The translations under genes and the position numbers were made by a program. From positions 4,961,001 through 5,025,000 of the forward strand of contig CM067535.1 of assembly GCA_034509925.1 (NCBI GenBank): a stretch of DNA of 64,000 nt, read 5' to 3'. Under the pieces are notes generated by a model. The model was not told the origin of the DNA, did no database searches, and worked only from the letters and a program-made list of their open reading frames with translations. This document shows, piece by piece, positions 1-12,300 of the stretch. The stretch is from Hirudinaria manillensis (taxonomy: Eukaryota > Annelida > Clitellata > Hirudinida > Hirudinidae). The first letter of the stretch is position 1. Every line of letters starts with the position of its first letter.

Positions 1-973
1 ATCAACAAACATGTCCAACATACCAATTGTTCTACAAATGAATTCTGTTTGGCCATTGGAATGTTCCAAATCTCCTCTCAAATGAACAAGTGACCCCAGC
101 TCTATCTCCTTTGCACAACCTCTGGCTGAATGTGTTTCTATAATCTCTAGCATGGACATTAGGCACTTCTTTTGCTTGAAGTCTTCTGAAATGTCCAATT
201 TAACATTTAAGTTGAACATTGAAATAATTAAAAATTACAAAGTTGGCAATACATAAAACTTAACTTGTGTCTAAACGTAAAACTTTAAATGCACCAGAAA
301 GTTAGCAAAGCATGAACAGTATTCAAAACATGAATAAAACCTTTCATCAATTCTAGAATTACTTCATTCTATGAAGCACATCATGATTCAAAATGCCATA
401 AATGTAATGCAAATGAGTTACCTGTAAATATGTGTTCATTCGTGGGTTCCCTGTCACAATCTCCAAGAAAGAAGATGCATTGAATTGAGGCTGTACCGTC
501 ATCAACTGAAAGTGGAACCAATAAATGATAATCATAGCATGAAAATAAAGAGATAACAGCACAAAGACCTTCCAAATGCACAACTTTGTCTCTTCTACAA
601 ACATTGGTGACAGTCCCTATAACCGTAAAATGTTTGACAGGCAAGAATTTGTGGAACAAAATACCTTCAGGAAAGAAATATATTCAACAATAAATAGTGA
701 TGTCTATCTTTGCAGATATTAGTAGCAAACTATAATTTAAGCCATAAATAAAATTAAGACACTTGTTTTTCGTATATCATCATATCCTTTGACTAATACA
801 ATTTCAATCATAGACCTGTGACACTCGATTTCGCAACATCAACAAATTACTCAACCTTTCCATTTCGTAATTCTATGGAGGTCTCTTATAAAAAGCATAG
901 CGTTATAAGTAGTAAACTTGGTAACGAATGAAAATAAGTCGTTATCCAATACATCTTCGTACTGGAAATCCAT
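1..973 (-). CDS. STN1: STN1-like CST complex subunit (OB fold), 5' part, runs off the window
   Basis: STN1 is the OB-fold subunit of the CST complex that binds single-stranded telomeric DNA and recruits DNA polymerase alpha. Four exons join in phase: 856-973, 569-664, 422-505 and 1-185 (cut by the window edge). Exon 1 starts at the ATG at 973 and encodes an N-terminal segment ending in a region like the human LYIRDILDM stretch. Exon 2 carries FTVIGTVTNV, exon 3 VDDGTASIQC, and exon 4 ELGSLVHLRGDL; these are the successive OB-fold strands in the order seen in vertebrate STN1 (GTV, VDDSTGVINC, IGDTIRVRG). The C-terminal winged-helix part would lie outside the window. The gene sits head-to-tail behind the nicotinic receptor gene. 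Identity rests on motif order recalled from the family, not on a search. Confidence 0.8.
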
Positions 974-1253
974 CCTATAAACAAACCGCAATTTGAGGAA
1001 CCGCCATAAGCAGTTGTTATGATGTTATGAGTTGACCGCAACATAAATTTTTTAACCAATGGTAGAGTATAACATCATTTTTATATCTAGCTAAGAACAT
1101 CTTTTAACGATACACAATTTGATACCAGGATTTAATGGAGATGGAGTTAGTAAAATGTGGAACTAATTAATCTTTTATTCACAAATTCTCGAATGAAGCC
1201 CATATTATAGAATGTTAAACATCGAGTTTATAACCGGATTTGAATATCCAAAT

Positions 1254-4015
1254 TTAAGTACATCTCGACGTAAATAATGGAGTTCTGCGGTCGTAGAGAG
1301 TTGGAGCTTGAACTATTATGCCAAACGTTCCGACCAGACAAGCAGCTGTGAAAACCCACAAGAAAAGTCTGTCTAGGACCATTGCAACATATTGCCAATC
1401 GTGTTTTATCTGTAGAAATTCAGTTTTCATTGGTAACATTGTAAATTATAAAACAAATCTATTACTATTTTATTAAAAGATCTGAAATTTCAATTTATTT
1501 ATTAGTGCACACGTTCTCACTCGTTGAAAATCATCCTGCTGCTTTACGTGGTCTGAAATGAAGTTGACACCGAGCATAGCATTTTCCACAAGCGGTTGCT
1601 GACAGGGGATGCCAAAAGACGGAAGGGATTGGAAATAATTTCCAAGATTTTGCTGCGACGATGCGAAAAGGCCAGGTCTTGATGGAGTTACTATTGCAGC
1701 ATATCTACCTGCTGGTATATTATATAAATCTTGAAAAACTTTGTCATATTTAAAATATAAAAATTTTCGAGATATTTTTTGAAAGTAATTTCAGTACGGT
1801 CTGAATTACAAAATAAATCAAGCTTTTTTAATCAAACTAACAAGGCAGTTCTCTTGCTACAGCATCGAAATCGGTGAATCGATCAACTTCTTCGATCTTG
1901 GAATGAGGTTCATGACGCCTGGCTGGATTAAATTTATTTTCTCCTGTACCGAGATGAAATGAATCTCTATATTCACTTCCGAACTCCGTCCTCACATTGA
2001 CTTTTAATATTTTCGTCTGAACCTGCTTAACGGGAATAATTACAAACAGTTAGCTTAAATCATTAACGTTCAGCGTCAATTGATTATTTACAAAGACGGC
2101 TTGTCTTAGCATAAAATGTGTTTGCACTGATTAGATTATTAAGAGATTTAATCTATGGTAATAGACATCTCTTCAAGAGTCTTTTGGGGAGGGAGGGGAT
2201 AACGTGGTGCCGAACCTGGTCATCATAAATCAAATTCGTCAGAACAGACAGAAGTTATTTGGGCCATTTCAACCAACCTGTCTCATTAGGAGCAACCTTG
2301 GAAGGACATTTAGAAATAACTCCCGTATCCATGGAGACATAATGTGCGTCGAGGGTGAGCGGAAATGGATATTCAACACAAAAACCGTTACGATGATGGA
2401 GCATGTCACCAGCACCATTGTGAACAAAAGGTATTTTCCAATGAGAGGGGTGGCCAATGAAGTGGGCGGGTTTATTTCAGCAACAAGAAGAAGGAAGATG
2501 TTGAGAGAATTAAGGATGGTTATGCCCATGGTGATTTTCTCCCCCGAACTGGCGGGAATGTAGAAAACTAGGAGAGTAACAGAACAGATGGCCACACAAG
2601 GCAGTATCAGATTGACGGTGTAGAACAACGTCTTTCTCCTGATAATGTGATAATAAATATGATGATGATGATGGATCTTACCCATGTAACATATAATATT
2701 AATAGTTATTATTATATTAAATAATGTAATAGTTGTAATAAGGTACTTAATGTTTATTGGTGGTAATGAGTCTGAATGTTGAACCAACACCGTAGTTGGA
2801 CATTGATCGGACACATCGACTTTTGAGGGTTTTTTTAAACAAAATATTTAATTAAATCGTTTTAATATCGATATTTAAAATTACCTTATAGTGATGTTAA
2901 ATTTAATATCCGGATAGGGCTCTTCGCAACACGGATAATATTTAACAAATTTCTTTGCAGGAACTGCCAATAAGTCCCATTCTGTGCTTTTACAATAATC
3001 GCTCAAATCGATGCCCTGATCGACCACGTCCAAAGGATTGTTGGAAAGAGGAAGATCCTTGTGCCGTATGTCAACCGAGTAACCGTCATAGGTCCACGAG
3101 CCTATTTTAAGAGTGCAAGACTGCTCGTCAAAAGGGAAGAACTCAACATCAATAAAACACAGGCTCTTGTATACAGCTGGTGGTTTCCACATAACGAGAC
3201 CATTTGAGTAAATTGTGGCCTTTGTCATCAACTTTACTGTAAAATTTCCGTCGGCGCTGTAAAATGATAGGTTGATAATTATGGAATATAATATTTAACA
3301 TTTCATGAGAATGTAGTGTAGCGGCCGGTTTATTAATAAGAGATCAAATCATAATACTCTTCGACGTGACTAAGGTCATGGCATTAGATTAATTGTAATC
3401 CTAATTAGGGTGCATCCATGACCTGTTGTAGAGTACTATGTCAGGTAGCCATATTTCATCTGAAGGAACAAATAGCCTGTCTGCTCCTCCATATTCTTCT
3501 GCATGCCATGTCAGACGATAATCGAACCATTGCTAACGAATTATAAAATTTCAAGATCAGCTAGTGAAACTGTAAATGGAATTGATTGATAATGATATCT
3601 CACAGTGATGTAACCAGCTTATTTCATTCAAAGCTAATCATTTAACACAAACCTGGTCTAACCAAACGTTCGTTGTCATGATCTGATTTTTTTCGTCCTG
3701 TGAATCGTTAGCATAATTACGACTTATATTTTCAGTAAGTTTATAAGTGAAAACAAAACGCTTTAAACTAACTACATCGATGATCTGGGACAATCTCAAA
3801 CCGATCTTCACAGTCAGTGTGTCCGAGTTATTACCTACTGGTCGAATCAGTTTGTTGTAGCCGCTCTTCTTCAGCAGGTCATCGTAAAGTCTCTTTGAAT
3901 CAGGGCTTTCAAAAGTTTGTCTTACTAGTATTAACACAAACATTGACGGAACGAGAATCATTATCTTTGTCCACAAGCATACAAATCTAGGCAACTTAAA
4001 ATAGCTTGAAATCAC
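1254..4015 (-). CDS. Nicotinic acetylcholine receptor alpha-type subunit
   Basis: Cys-loop ligand-gated cation channel subunit. Eight exons join in phase (3773-4015, 3653-3697, 3423-3532, 2885-3256, 2278-2638, 1842-2022, 1521-1708, 1254-1409), giving about 551 residues. A hydrophobic N-terminal signal segment precedes the ligand-binding domain ([20 protein letters not shown]). The Cys-loop is [15 protein letters not shown]. The vicinal cysteines in [11 protein letters not shown] mark an alpha subunit. The aromatic-box positions ([16 protein letters not shown]) are present. M1 to M3 are in exon 2278-2638, an amphipathic MA helix and variable cytoplasmic loop follow, and M4 is in the last exon. 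Glu at -1' and 20' suggests cation selectivity. Unusually, the M2 9' position is Asn instead of Leu. The start could also be an internal Met near 3961. Overall it resembles protostome neuronal alpha subunits. Confidence 0.93.
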
Positions 4016-5072
4016 AGATATTGAAATACAAGATATTGTTAAATGGTTCAGAAGAAAACATTTGCGGAAAACGATTTTCCATATTTCATCTGAATCAATT
4101 TATTTTAAAAATCATTACATGATCGCATTTTTTTAGATTATGCTCGACAAATCCCTCGAAATGCTCCTATAAAATGTTTTCTGAGATCTTTGAAAATTGA
4201 CCGCTAGGCTTTTGCAGTCCAGCAGGTCTATCAGATATATCGAATACATCCATAAAGCGGTGCGTGCCTCCTAGAAAAATCCATACATAAATGGACAGCT
4301 TAAAAATTGGTGCATGGTAAAATTCGAGTTCAGTGAGATTGTATGGTCCTAATAAAATTTGTTTTGAAGGTAATAATTTCAAATTTTCTCAATATGACTC
4401 CCTTTCCTTTTTACGCACACTCGTGCTGCAAGAGCTTTGCCTGGTCAATAGCTGTGATGGTCGTGTGAGCATCCGATGTACACCCGCTGATATTATAAAT
4501 TCTTTTATTTATGGCGAGATCATTATCAATGCTATTGCATTGCAATGCATTGCCGTCATTTAAAACATATAAACGTTTTGGCAACTTTTGCTATCATTTT
4601 ACGTGGAAAGGGTTCTTACGACGATGTCATGCTGGAATACATTATTTAAAATGGGTTGAATAACATTATGTTTAAATGACATTTGTTCCACCTAATGATT
4701 ACAGTTATTGTCTAAAGTTATTATGCCTATAGATTTTGGTCGTATTCTTCATATTTTCAGCAAATTATAAAATGATTTAAGTGTTTTTATTTTAGCACTC
4801 TTTTTATGGTGATCATTGATTATGTTTAGAAAATATATTACTTTAAATATAAACATAAATGCATTAGCCGTAGAATTTAATTTATATTTATGACCTCAAA
4901 ACGTTTTCGCGGCTCCCATACTTGTATAATAAAGCGTAGGATCTACCTCGACTTGTCAATTTGGTTGCAGCTGCGACTGGCGATCTTGATTTTTGTTTAT
5001 TTTCTTTAGCATTACTGTTGCAACAACATCAGTCTCTTTGTAAAAGTTCAGTCATTGGTGCGCAAATAAAGA
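4016..5072. other. Intergenic region between divergent receptor and PEX5-like genes
   Basis: AT-rich sequence between two divergently transcribed genes, so it should contain both promoters. Short open frames occur on both strands (for example 4167-4382 minus and 4333-4563 plus), but they overlap in antisense, show no family resemblance and no convincing splice context. I see no repeat or RNA gene here. Confidence 0.5.
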
Positions 5073-8000
5073 ATGGAGGGCCTTACCAAGGATTGTTCGA
5101 ACTGTTTTATTGCAAATTTTTTTGGAAATTCTATTCGCACTGCTTGCCAAGTCAGTACTCAAATTTACGAATTAATTTTGCAAAATATTTTTATTCGAAG
5201 AAATAACAAGTCGTTTTAGGTAAGCAATTCTGTTTACGAATTTAGAGATTTCATAAAATATGAAATTTGCAGACATCTATTCAGCTTTTTAATGGGCTGG
5301 TGATCGAGATTGCTTTTTTAGTTCTAGATCTCAAGATCAGAGATCAATTTTGTTATGTTGTTTCCTTGTCATCTTACCATAAAATAGTGTAAAGCTATAA
5401 TTTTTAAGAATTGAAACTGTAATTGTTTATTGTGAATAATTGTAGAATATATATATTACAGTTCCCTTGGCAAATTACTGAAAACAAGTTCTTGCCTCAA
5501 ACATTTGAGATGCAGAGACTACTCAATGAAAGGAAGCAGTTAAATGAAAGTTGCCAAGATGCATTTCCCAGTTGTGAAACACAAGGTAAAACACTGCTTA
5601 AAATAGACATGAGGGGGTAAGAATTTTGTCATTGATTGTAACTGGAAATTTAGTGCCCTTATGATATTAAATATTATCATTATATCATTTAACCAACAGC
5701 TTCAATGCTTCTGTAATGGTTTGATAATTGATTATAATATAGGATTGTTTGACTCAAGTTTGGCAAATGATCTTGCATATGAGTTTGAAAATACCTACTT
5801 TAAGGCTATACAACATGCAGAACCTCAAGAAAGGTAGATGATAATTGTTATGTGATTCTTTTTAGCCTATTATTGTAGCTTAGACCAGAGATATTAGAAA
5901 TTAATCCTTTTTCTGAAGGATAAATCTTTTAAAAAAAGTCTAGAAATTAGATAATGATTGGCTTTTGCATATTGTGACTGTGCTACCTTTCAAATTCCAA
6001 TATTGAAGAAATTGAGGTCCCCTGATTTATGTTGTCCCATCCCCAATAACTTTCTTGGCACCATCATATGTGAGGTTTAGCACATCTAATAAAAGTTAAC
6101 AGCAAAGTCTTGGTAATGAAGTTCAACTTTAATTAAATAAAAAGTCAACATGTTTAATAAATCTCAATTTATATTTGTTGTCAACAGCAAATTAGATGTT
6201 GTTCCTGAAAATTCAGTTAATGTGAAATTTCTCTCAAATGCTGCAATTCCACATGTCCCAGGAACGTCAAATAGAATCTTATCTTTAAAACTGTTGAAGG
6301 TTTACTTTTTATCCAATGTACCATTACTAAAACGTGAAATTATTTTATGGCTTTTGATCATTGTTGTGATTTATGAAAGCATAGGTTTCATAATGCAATT
6401 CAGTGCATTTATTATAGTTTTGTGTTAAGGAACCAATTGCACCATCTTTCCCAGTCAGAATTGAGCCATTTCCCTTGATTTCTCATTGGTTAGACTGGAA
6501 AAAGGTCTTAAACGATTGGCTGGAGCCTTCCCGTGTTAAGGCTTTACCGACAAATAATAAATTACCCGTCGGAGAAGTTCAGCCAGTTACTTCGAGGGGT
6601 CTAGAGGAAAACTTTGTCGAGAAGATATCACAAGAATGCTTAAAAAGGGACACCTATTTAGTGAGTATTTTAAGATTTTATTTGTTTTAATCTCGAGTCG
6701 AACAAGCTTTGAGCTGTCATTTACAAATTACATGCACAAATTTCACCTTCATTTATTGAAAATTTGAGTAATGTCAATACCATTAAAAGTCATATTAAAT
6801 TCCAGGATACTTGGTGTAAATGTTACATGAGGAACTATGTTTCAATCGACGGCTCACAGTTAGGATCTGCTTTGTGTAATGTAATTTGTATAATTTTAGT
6901 GTTTGTTTTTTATTTCAGAAGGGCTTTGAAGAGCACATGGTGGTTCCGTGGACTTGACATTATCAGTCCATTACACAAATTCCAAGCAAGTTTCCAAGTT
7001 TATTTTTAGTTTGATTAGATACACAGATTGTTCAATTGTTTGACTTGCATTTCATATCTTTAAGTATGTTGTCATTAAGATAAAAAAAAGGGGGTTGTTC
7101 TAGGATTACAAGTTCAAAATCAAAGAAGCAGAGATGGATTCTTTCAAAGCTGTATGCGAGGGATGCATTGCCTTTGATAATGGATACATGGAGAGAGCTA
7201 TTCAGTGCTTTGAAAATGTTCTTCTCCAGGATGAAGACTCCCCTTCTGTAATTAGCTTGTTTTATTATGTCGCTTAGTTTTAATACAGCTTTTGTTATTT
7301 ATGTAATTGATTTAATTAATGTTCAAATGTGTTTTATTATACTTCTCAAGAGTTGGTATTATCTTGGCTTGGCCCAGGCTGCTATTGGGAATGATAACCA
7401 AGCAATTTGTGCCTTTAAACGGTATGGGACTTAGAGAGCAAGTTTTTGAATTACCTTGCACATATCTTCATTAAAAATCATTCTATTTAATTTTTACGTA
7501 GTTGTATTGCATGGTTGTTGCTTCTAATGCTGCACAGGTGTCTGATTCTGGATTTTTCCCAGCATGACATCTACCTGGAGCTTGCTTCCTCTTTTATGAA
7601 TGAAGGTCTCCATAGCTCGGCCTGTCAGATGCTTTGCATCTGGCTGTGCATGCATAAGGCAGAAAAAGCCACTCACGAGATGATCATCAAACAGAAATTT
7701 GGCTTTTTTAGCCTAAATGAGATGCCAAAATCATTTGTTGATGAGTGAGGAAAAATTTTAGTTGTGGTGCAGGCAATAAATTTCTATTTTAACAAACCAC
7801 AATTTAATCTTAATTTCAGATCAGACCTTGTGAAGCTTCTCAATATATTTAACATCGTTGCTGAATCCAAGTCTGAACTGATGGATGAACAAGAGGCCAA
7901 GGAGCTAATGAAAAAATCCAGTGAAAAGTTTCTTTTCAAAGATTCAGAATTATTTCATGGAGAAAAATATGACTTAATAAACTCTGCATTTACAAAGGAT

Positions 8001-8489
8001 CCAGACTTGAATACTTGCTTTGCACTATTGTTTATCATGAGCAACAGGTTCAAAGCAGCATATCATTGCCTCTTAACAGCCATTCAAGTGAAAACCAAGG
8101 CTCCAAAATTATGGAACATGCTGGGAGCAGTGTTGGTCCAAGAGGAGAAATATGGAGAGGCTACTGAGGCCTTCAAACGTTCTTTAGACATTTGGCCCGG
8201 TTACACCAAAGTCAGAATTAATATTGCGTCGATGTGTCGAAGATTGGGACTTTACAGGTAGGGGATTTGATAGTCATAGGTGATTACTTCAAACAAATGT
8301 GGTGGCAATGTTTTTAGGGAAGCGGCTCAACATCTTCTTCATGTATTTCTCCAAGAAGAGGGAAATTTCATTATGTCAACCTCTTGGCAGGAACTGAAGA
8401 AAGTTATACTTGAAATCAATGACCCAATACTTCTGGATGCTTGGTATAAAAGAGATTTGGTGCATCTGAAAGAAAACCTCTTAATGTAG
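5073..8489 (+). CDS. PEX5: PEX5-like peroxisomal targeting signal 1 receptor (TPR protein)
   Basis: PEX5 binds C-terminal SKL-type signals through TPRs and carries cargo to peroxisomes. Phase-consistent exons: 5073-5150 (tentative first exon), 5462-5585, 5743-5833, 6188-6299, 6430-6660, about 6806-6883, about 6921-6985, 7104-7247, 7351-7421, 7538-7744, 7820-8257 and 8318-8489. The C-terminal half matches PEX5 TPRs in order: WYYLGLAQAAIGNDNQAI, CLILDFSQHDIYLELASSF, KLWNMLGAVLVQEEKYGEAT, then RLGLYREAAQHLLHVF and a tail around LDAWYKRDL. Near the N terminus PQTFEMQRLL resembles the PEX5 PQTFKMDDLL segment, and LAYEF resembles its LVAEF PEX14-binding motif. The tentative first exon has Cys at residues 8 and 11, where PEX5 carries its recycling cysteine. 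Borders of the exons around 6806-6985 are uncertain; one donor there may be GC (GCAAGT). A PEX5L-type paralogue is the main alternative. Confidence 0.8.
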
Positions 8490-9377
8490 CTGTAGCAGCT
8501 AATTAACATTATCAATATTATAAACTTGTCACTCTGTACATCATATTGTCAGTATTTGCAAGGTCTCTTGCATTGTTTTCAGGTTGTTTCCTATCATAAT
8601 TGTTTTTTGATGAAAGCATGAAACAAGGGTCGTTATCTAAAACGCTGTTGCGAGGGTCAAGTTATTTTAAGTTTCTAAATAGTTTTGAAATCTTGCTTTG
8701 CCAAAATTAATCGTCAGAAAAAGTTTAGACAGGGTATATTTTACAAGCATTTGGGGTTTGTTTGGGATTGCATTTCTGTAATCTTTAGGATCGCCGGAAG
8801 TGTGAGCGACGTTTGAAGGCGGGGTCACGGTTTAGTCGTGAGAGTTCGGGTTAGCAAAGAAGGATGTGGAAGTAAGTGGGTGGTGATTGACTAGAGTGGG
8901 AATGTGAGAAAAGCCGTTGGAACTTTTAGGGATTGTTTATGGTAATGAATGTTCGAGCAAATCAAATTATAAAAATAGCGGTATTAAGCCGTTCCTAGTT
9001 GGGGAATTTATGTTAGTTATTAATATAGTTTCTCAGTCGAATCTGGAGATATATGAGACCATGTTATTCTCATTACATTAAATGGCGATTGGGACTAAAG
9101 CAATTTTAAGTATTCTCCGCTTTTAATTTACTTTAAAATTATAATGCTACAATAATCTTGGATATTTACTTCCCAATGCTAACGCAAGCTGATTTAGTTC
9201 ATTATTATGCACTGAAATCATCCGTCAGAGCCAGGCCAGCATTACTTATTGCTGGATTAATTTCCAAAGCCTCGGCTCGTCGGAGTTCACGTTACGAGCC
9301 GCCTACTATATATCAACATTTTTTAGCTTTCGAAAAAATGTCTAGAAAGATATATTACAATTAGCAGATTATTATAA
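8490..9377. other. Intergenic region upstream of the carboxypeptidase gene
   Basis: AT-rich spacer. A more GC-rich patch at about 8785-8930 contains CCGGAAGTG at 8794-8802, a match to the ETS-family binding consensus, and a GTAAGT after GGATGTGGAA; it could be a promoter or an untranslated first exon. The open frame at 9158-9364 has no recognisable features and is probably chance. Confidence 0.35.
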
Positions 9378-9398
9378 ATGTTTTTTACATGCAAGAAA

Positions 9399-12300
9399 AT
9401 GCAACTACTTTATAGTGGAATCTCCAGTGTTTTACTAATTGGCTGCATTTCTTTCTCATGCATTGTGTTTTCCAAGAAACCTTCCACAAAAGTTGGTAAT
9501 AAACTTGATTATGCAGGGTGAGTCACAACACGTATCAATTGTTACAGTGCAATTATTATTAAATAAATATTACATTTATACTTTTGTCGATGTTTTCTAA
9601 ATAACCTTCACCTGCATTTTATTGTTACCAGCTACAAATTGCTGCAGCTCAACTCGACAGAATGCATTAGGGAAAAGCTGATAACCGAGTTTCAGTCTCA
9701 TGAGGTACACAAAACTTAGGCTTCGTTTTAACACACAATGAACTAAAATCATAATTTATTTGTTAACGAATTAATAGAAAAGAAACTATTTAGGAATTTC
9801 AATTCGTATACGATTTAGGTTGATATTTGGTCTCGAAATATCATTCTCGTTTCTCCTGGAGCGTGCCCAAAAGTTGAACAGCGTTTGAGAAATCTCCAAA
9901 TTCACTACAAAATCGTTTCGGATGATCTTCCGAAGTTAGTAGATATTGGCATTCGTAAGATTATTTAATTGACAATTGGAAAAATATAATACACGCTTGT
10001 TGCATGTTGGGAAACTTATTTGATTTGACATTATCATTTGCATTATTTTTGTAAGACCTGTACATGTGCGTCTTTATAAAGATATTTTTGATGAAGTTCA
10101 TTTTCGGTGGGAAACGCTATGTTTTTGTCTGATATGATTTGGGCTTGCAGTTTTTTTTTTTAATTTGGGTTTGTATTCTTAACGTTTTAATTCATTAGTT
10201 TTTAATGAAGAAATAATGAAAGAGAGATATTATAAAAAATAGATTTTGGTGAAGTTTAGCGTTCCTCAGAAATTAAAATGAGACTTGTTGTTTGACCTTC
10301 GTAAGGATGTAATAACCCGAATATTAACATATATGCATTACTATGTTTTTGGTGAAGTTCACTTTCTAAAAATATGAAAATGTTTGGAGATTGGTGAAGT
10401 ATCACAATTCCCTTTTAAGAATCATAATCTCAATTATTCAACATTTATATTTTGAACTATTAATTTATCTAGGCTCATCCAAGAAGAACGTAGTGATGTT
10501 TTTGGAGGAAGATGGAAAAGTAGAAGAAATAAAAGACAGCACACAGAATGGCAGCATCATTGTGACTTGGAGAATGGTGCAGAGATTCCTAGCTCAAAAA
10601 GAATTTATGCAAATGAAAGCTTGACAGGTTATCATTTCAGAGATGAACCTCTTCATTTCTACCTCACTTACTGCCAGGTTATACAAATTTCCTTTGAGTT
10701 TTGATGATGTATAAAATAATATATTTTTATTATCCAAATCACAACTTATACTTTCCTTTTCAAAATTCAGAATTAATGGAATTGAGAAATAAATGGCCCT
10801 CACTTTTTTGCTTGTTGTTTATGACTTTCTAATTTCTAAATATTATTGTAGCAACAGATTTATTGATTTGATATTAAATGCTATAGGTGCAAAGATGGCT
10901 CAATAAAATGGCTCAGGAATATGGTGAGGTAATGTCTCTTCACAAGTATGGCCATTCTTATGAAAATAGATCCCTTATTATTGCAAAGGTAGGTCACTTA
11001 ATTTTTTTATAAAAATATTCCATAAATGTTTGCCACTTCATTAGAAAAAAATTGCCTGACAAGTTTTAAGATTTTTTAAATGTGAAATGAAGTTTAAATC
11101 TCGACCAATGAATCAGGTGCTAATGATTTCCAAGAGAAAATTGGTTGTGTAATGCCAAGGGACCCTGCATTTATTAATTTATAACTTTTAATAAAATTAA
11201 AGGCTTTTTGTTTTAATATATAAGAAATTATATATAATTACATTTATATAAAGCAATAAACTACAATAAAAAAAACTTAATCCAAGATAGGATTGCCTGT
11301 CAATGCTACCAACAACCAGGATGGTCCACTGAAGCCAATCATTTGGGTTGATGGAGGGATTCATGCCAGAGAATGGATATCAGTTTCCTCGGCTTTGCAT
11401 CTTATCCATAAGGTGGCATTGAAATTTGCATGATTTTTCCAATGATCACTTTGCTTTGGGTGTCTATAATGATCCAGATTAAGTAATAAGTAACTGCTTT
11501 GAAGTACATTTCATTGGCTGTAAATGATTATGTGATGGATAATTCCAATGTTCTTAACTTCAAAGCTTGGTTGGAGCACCTACTTGCTGAGAGAAATGTT
11601 TTAGTATTAGGATATCTGTTTCCTTGGCTTTGCATCTTATCCTACCTATCCTAACAAGGTGGCATTGAAATTTGCACGATTTTTTCAATGATCACTTTGC
11701 TTTGGGTGTCTACAAAGATCCAGATTAAGTAATTTAGTATAAACTTAGACAGATATATAGTATAGACAGATTTAGTATAGACTGAATTTAATTTTTTTTG
11801 ACTTGAGAGGGTTCCATAATAAAAAAAAAACGTTGCATCATTTTTTGACAATTTTAATTATATCTTTTATTTAAACATTTTGAAAAATGTATGCTTTCCA
11901 GGTCATAAAATATTTAAATTACTATTTCTTAAAAGATTGTCGTTTCTTTCAGCTGGTTACAGGCTACAATGGCAACATCAGCACACAGGAACTTCTGAGA
12001 AAATATGATTTTTATGTTGCACCTTTGCTCAATCCAGATGGCTATCACTACTCTTTCAATCATGTATGTCATAATCATTCATTATATTATCATTTATACA
12101 TATATTCATTATATATGTATATTATCTCAATACCTTTTATTTGCATTACTTTTTGTTTTAGTTAGAATATTACTATAATATTGTTACTATTGAGATTGGA
12201 ACATCTTTTGAACTTACAACAATGTCTCACTTCACATTTTCCTTGCAATTCACAAGACAAATAAAATGCAGAAATAGATTTTTAAAATCCATGCATCCAC

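Noticed and set aside
2204..2563. 119-codon plus-strand open frame
   Set aside because: Antisense to the M1-M3 exon of the nicotinic receptor, whose coding sense is certain.
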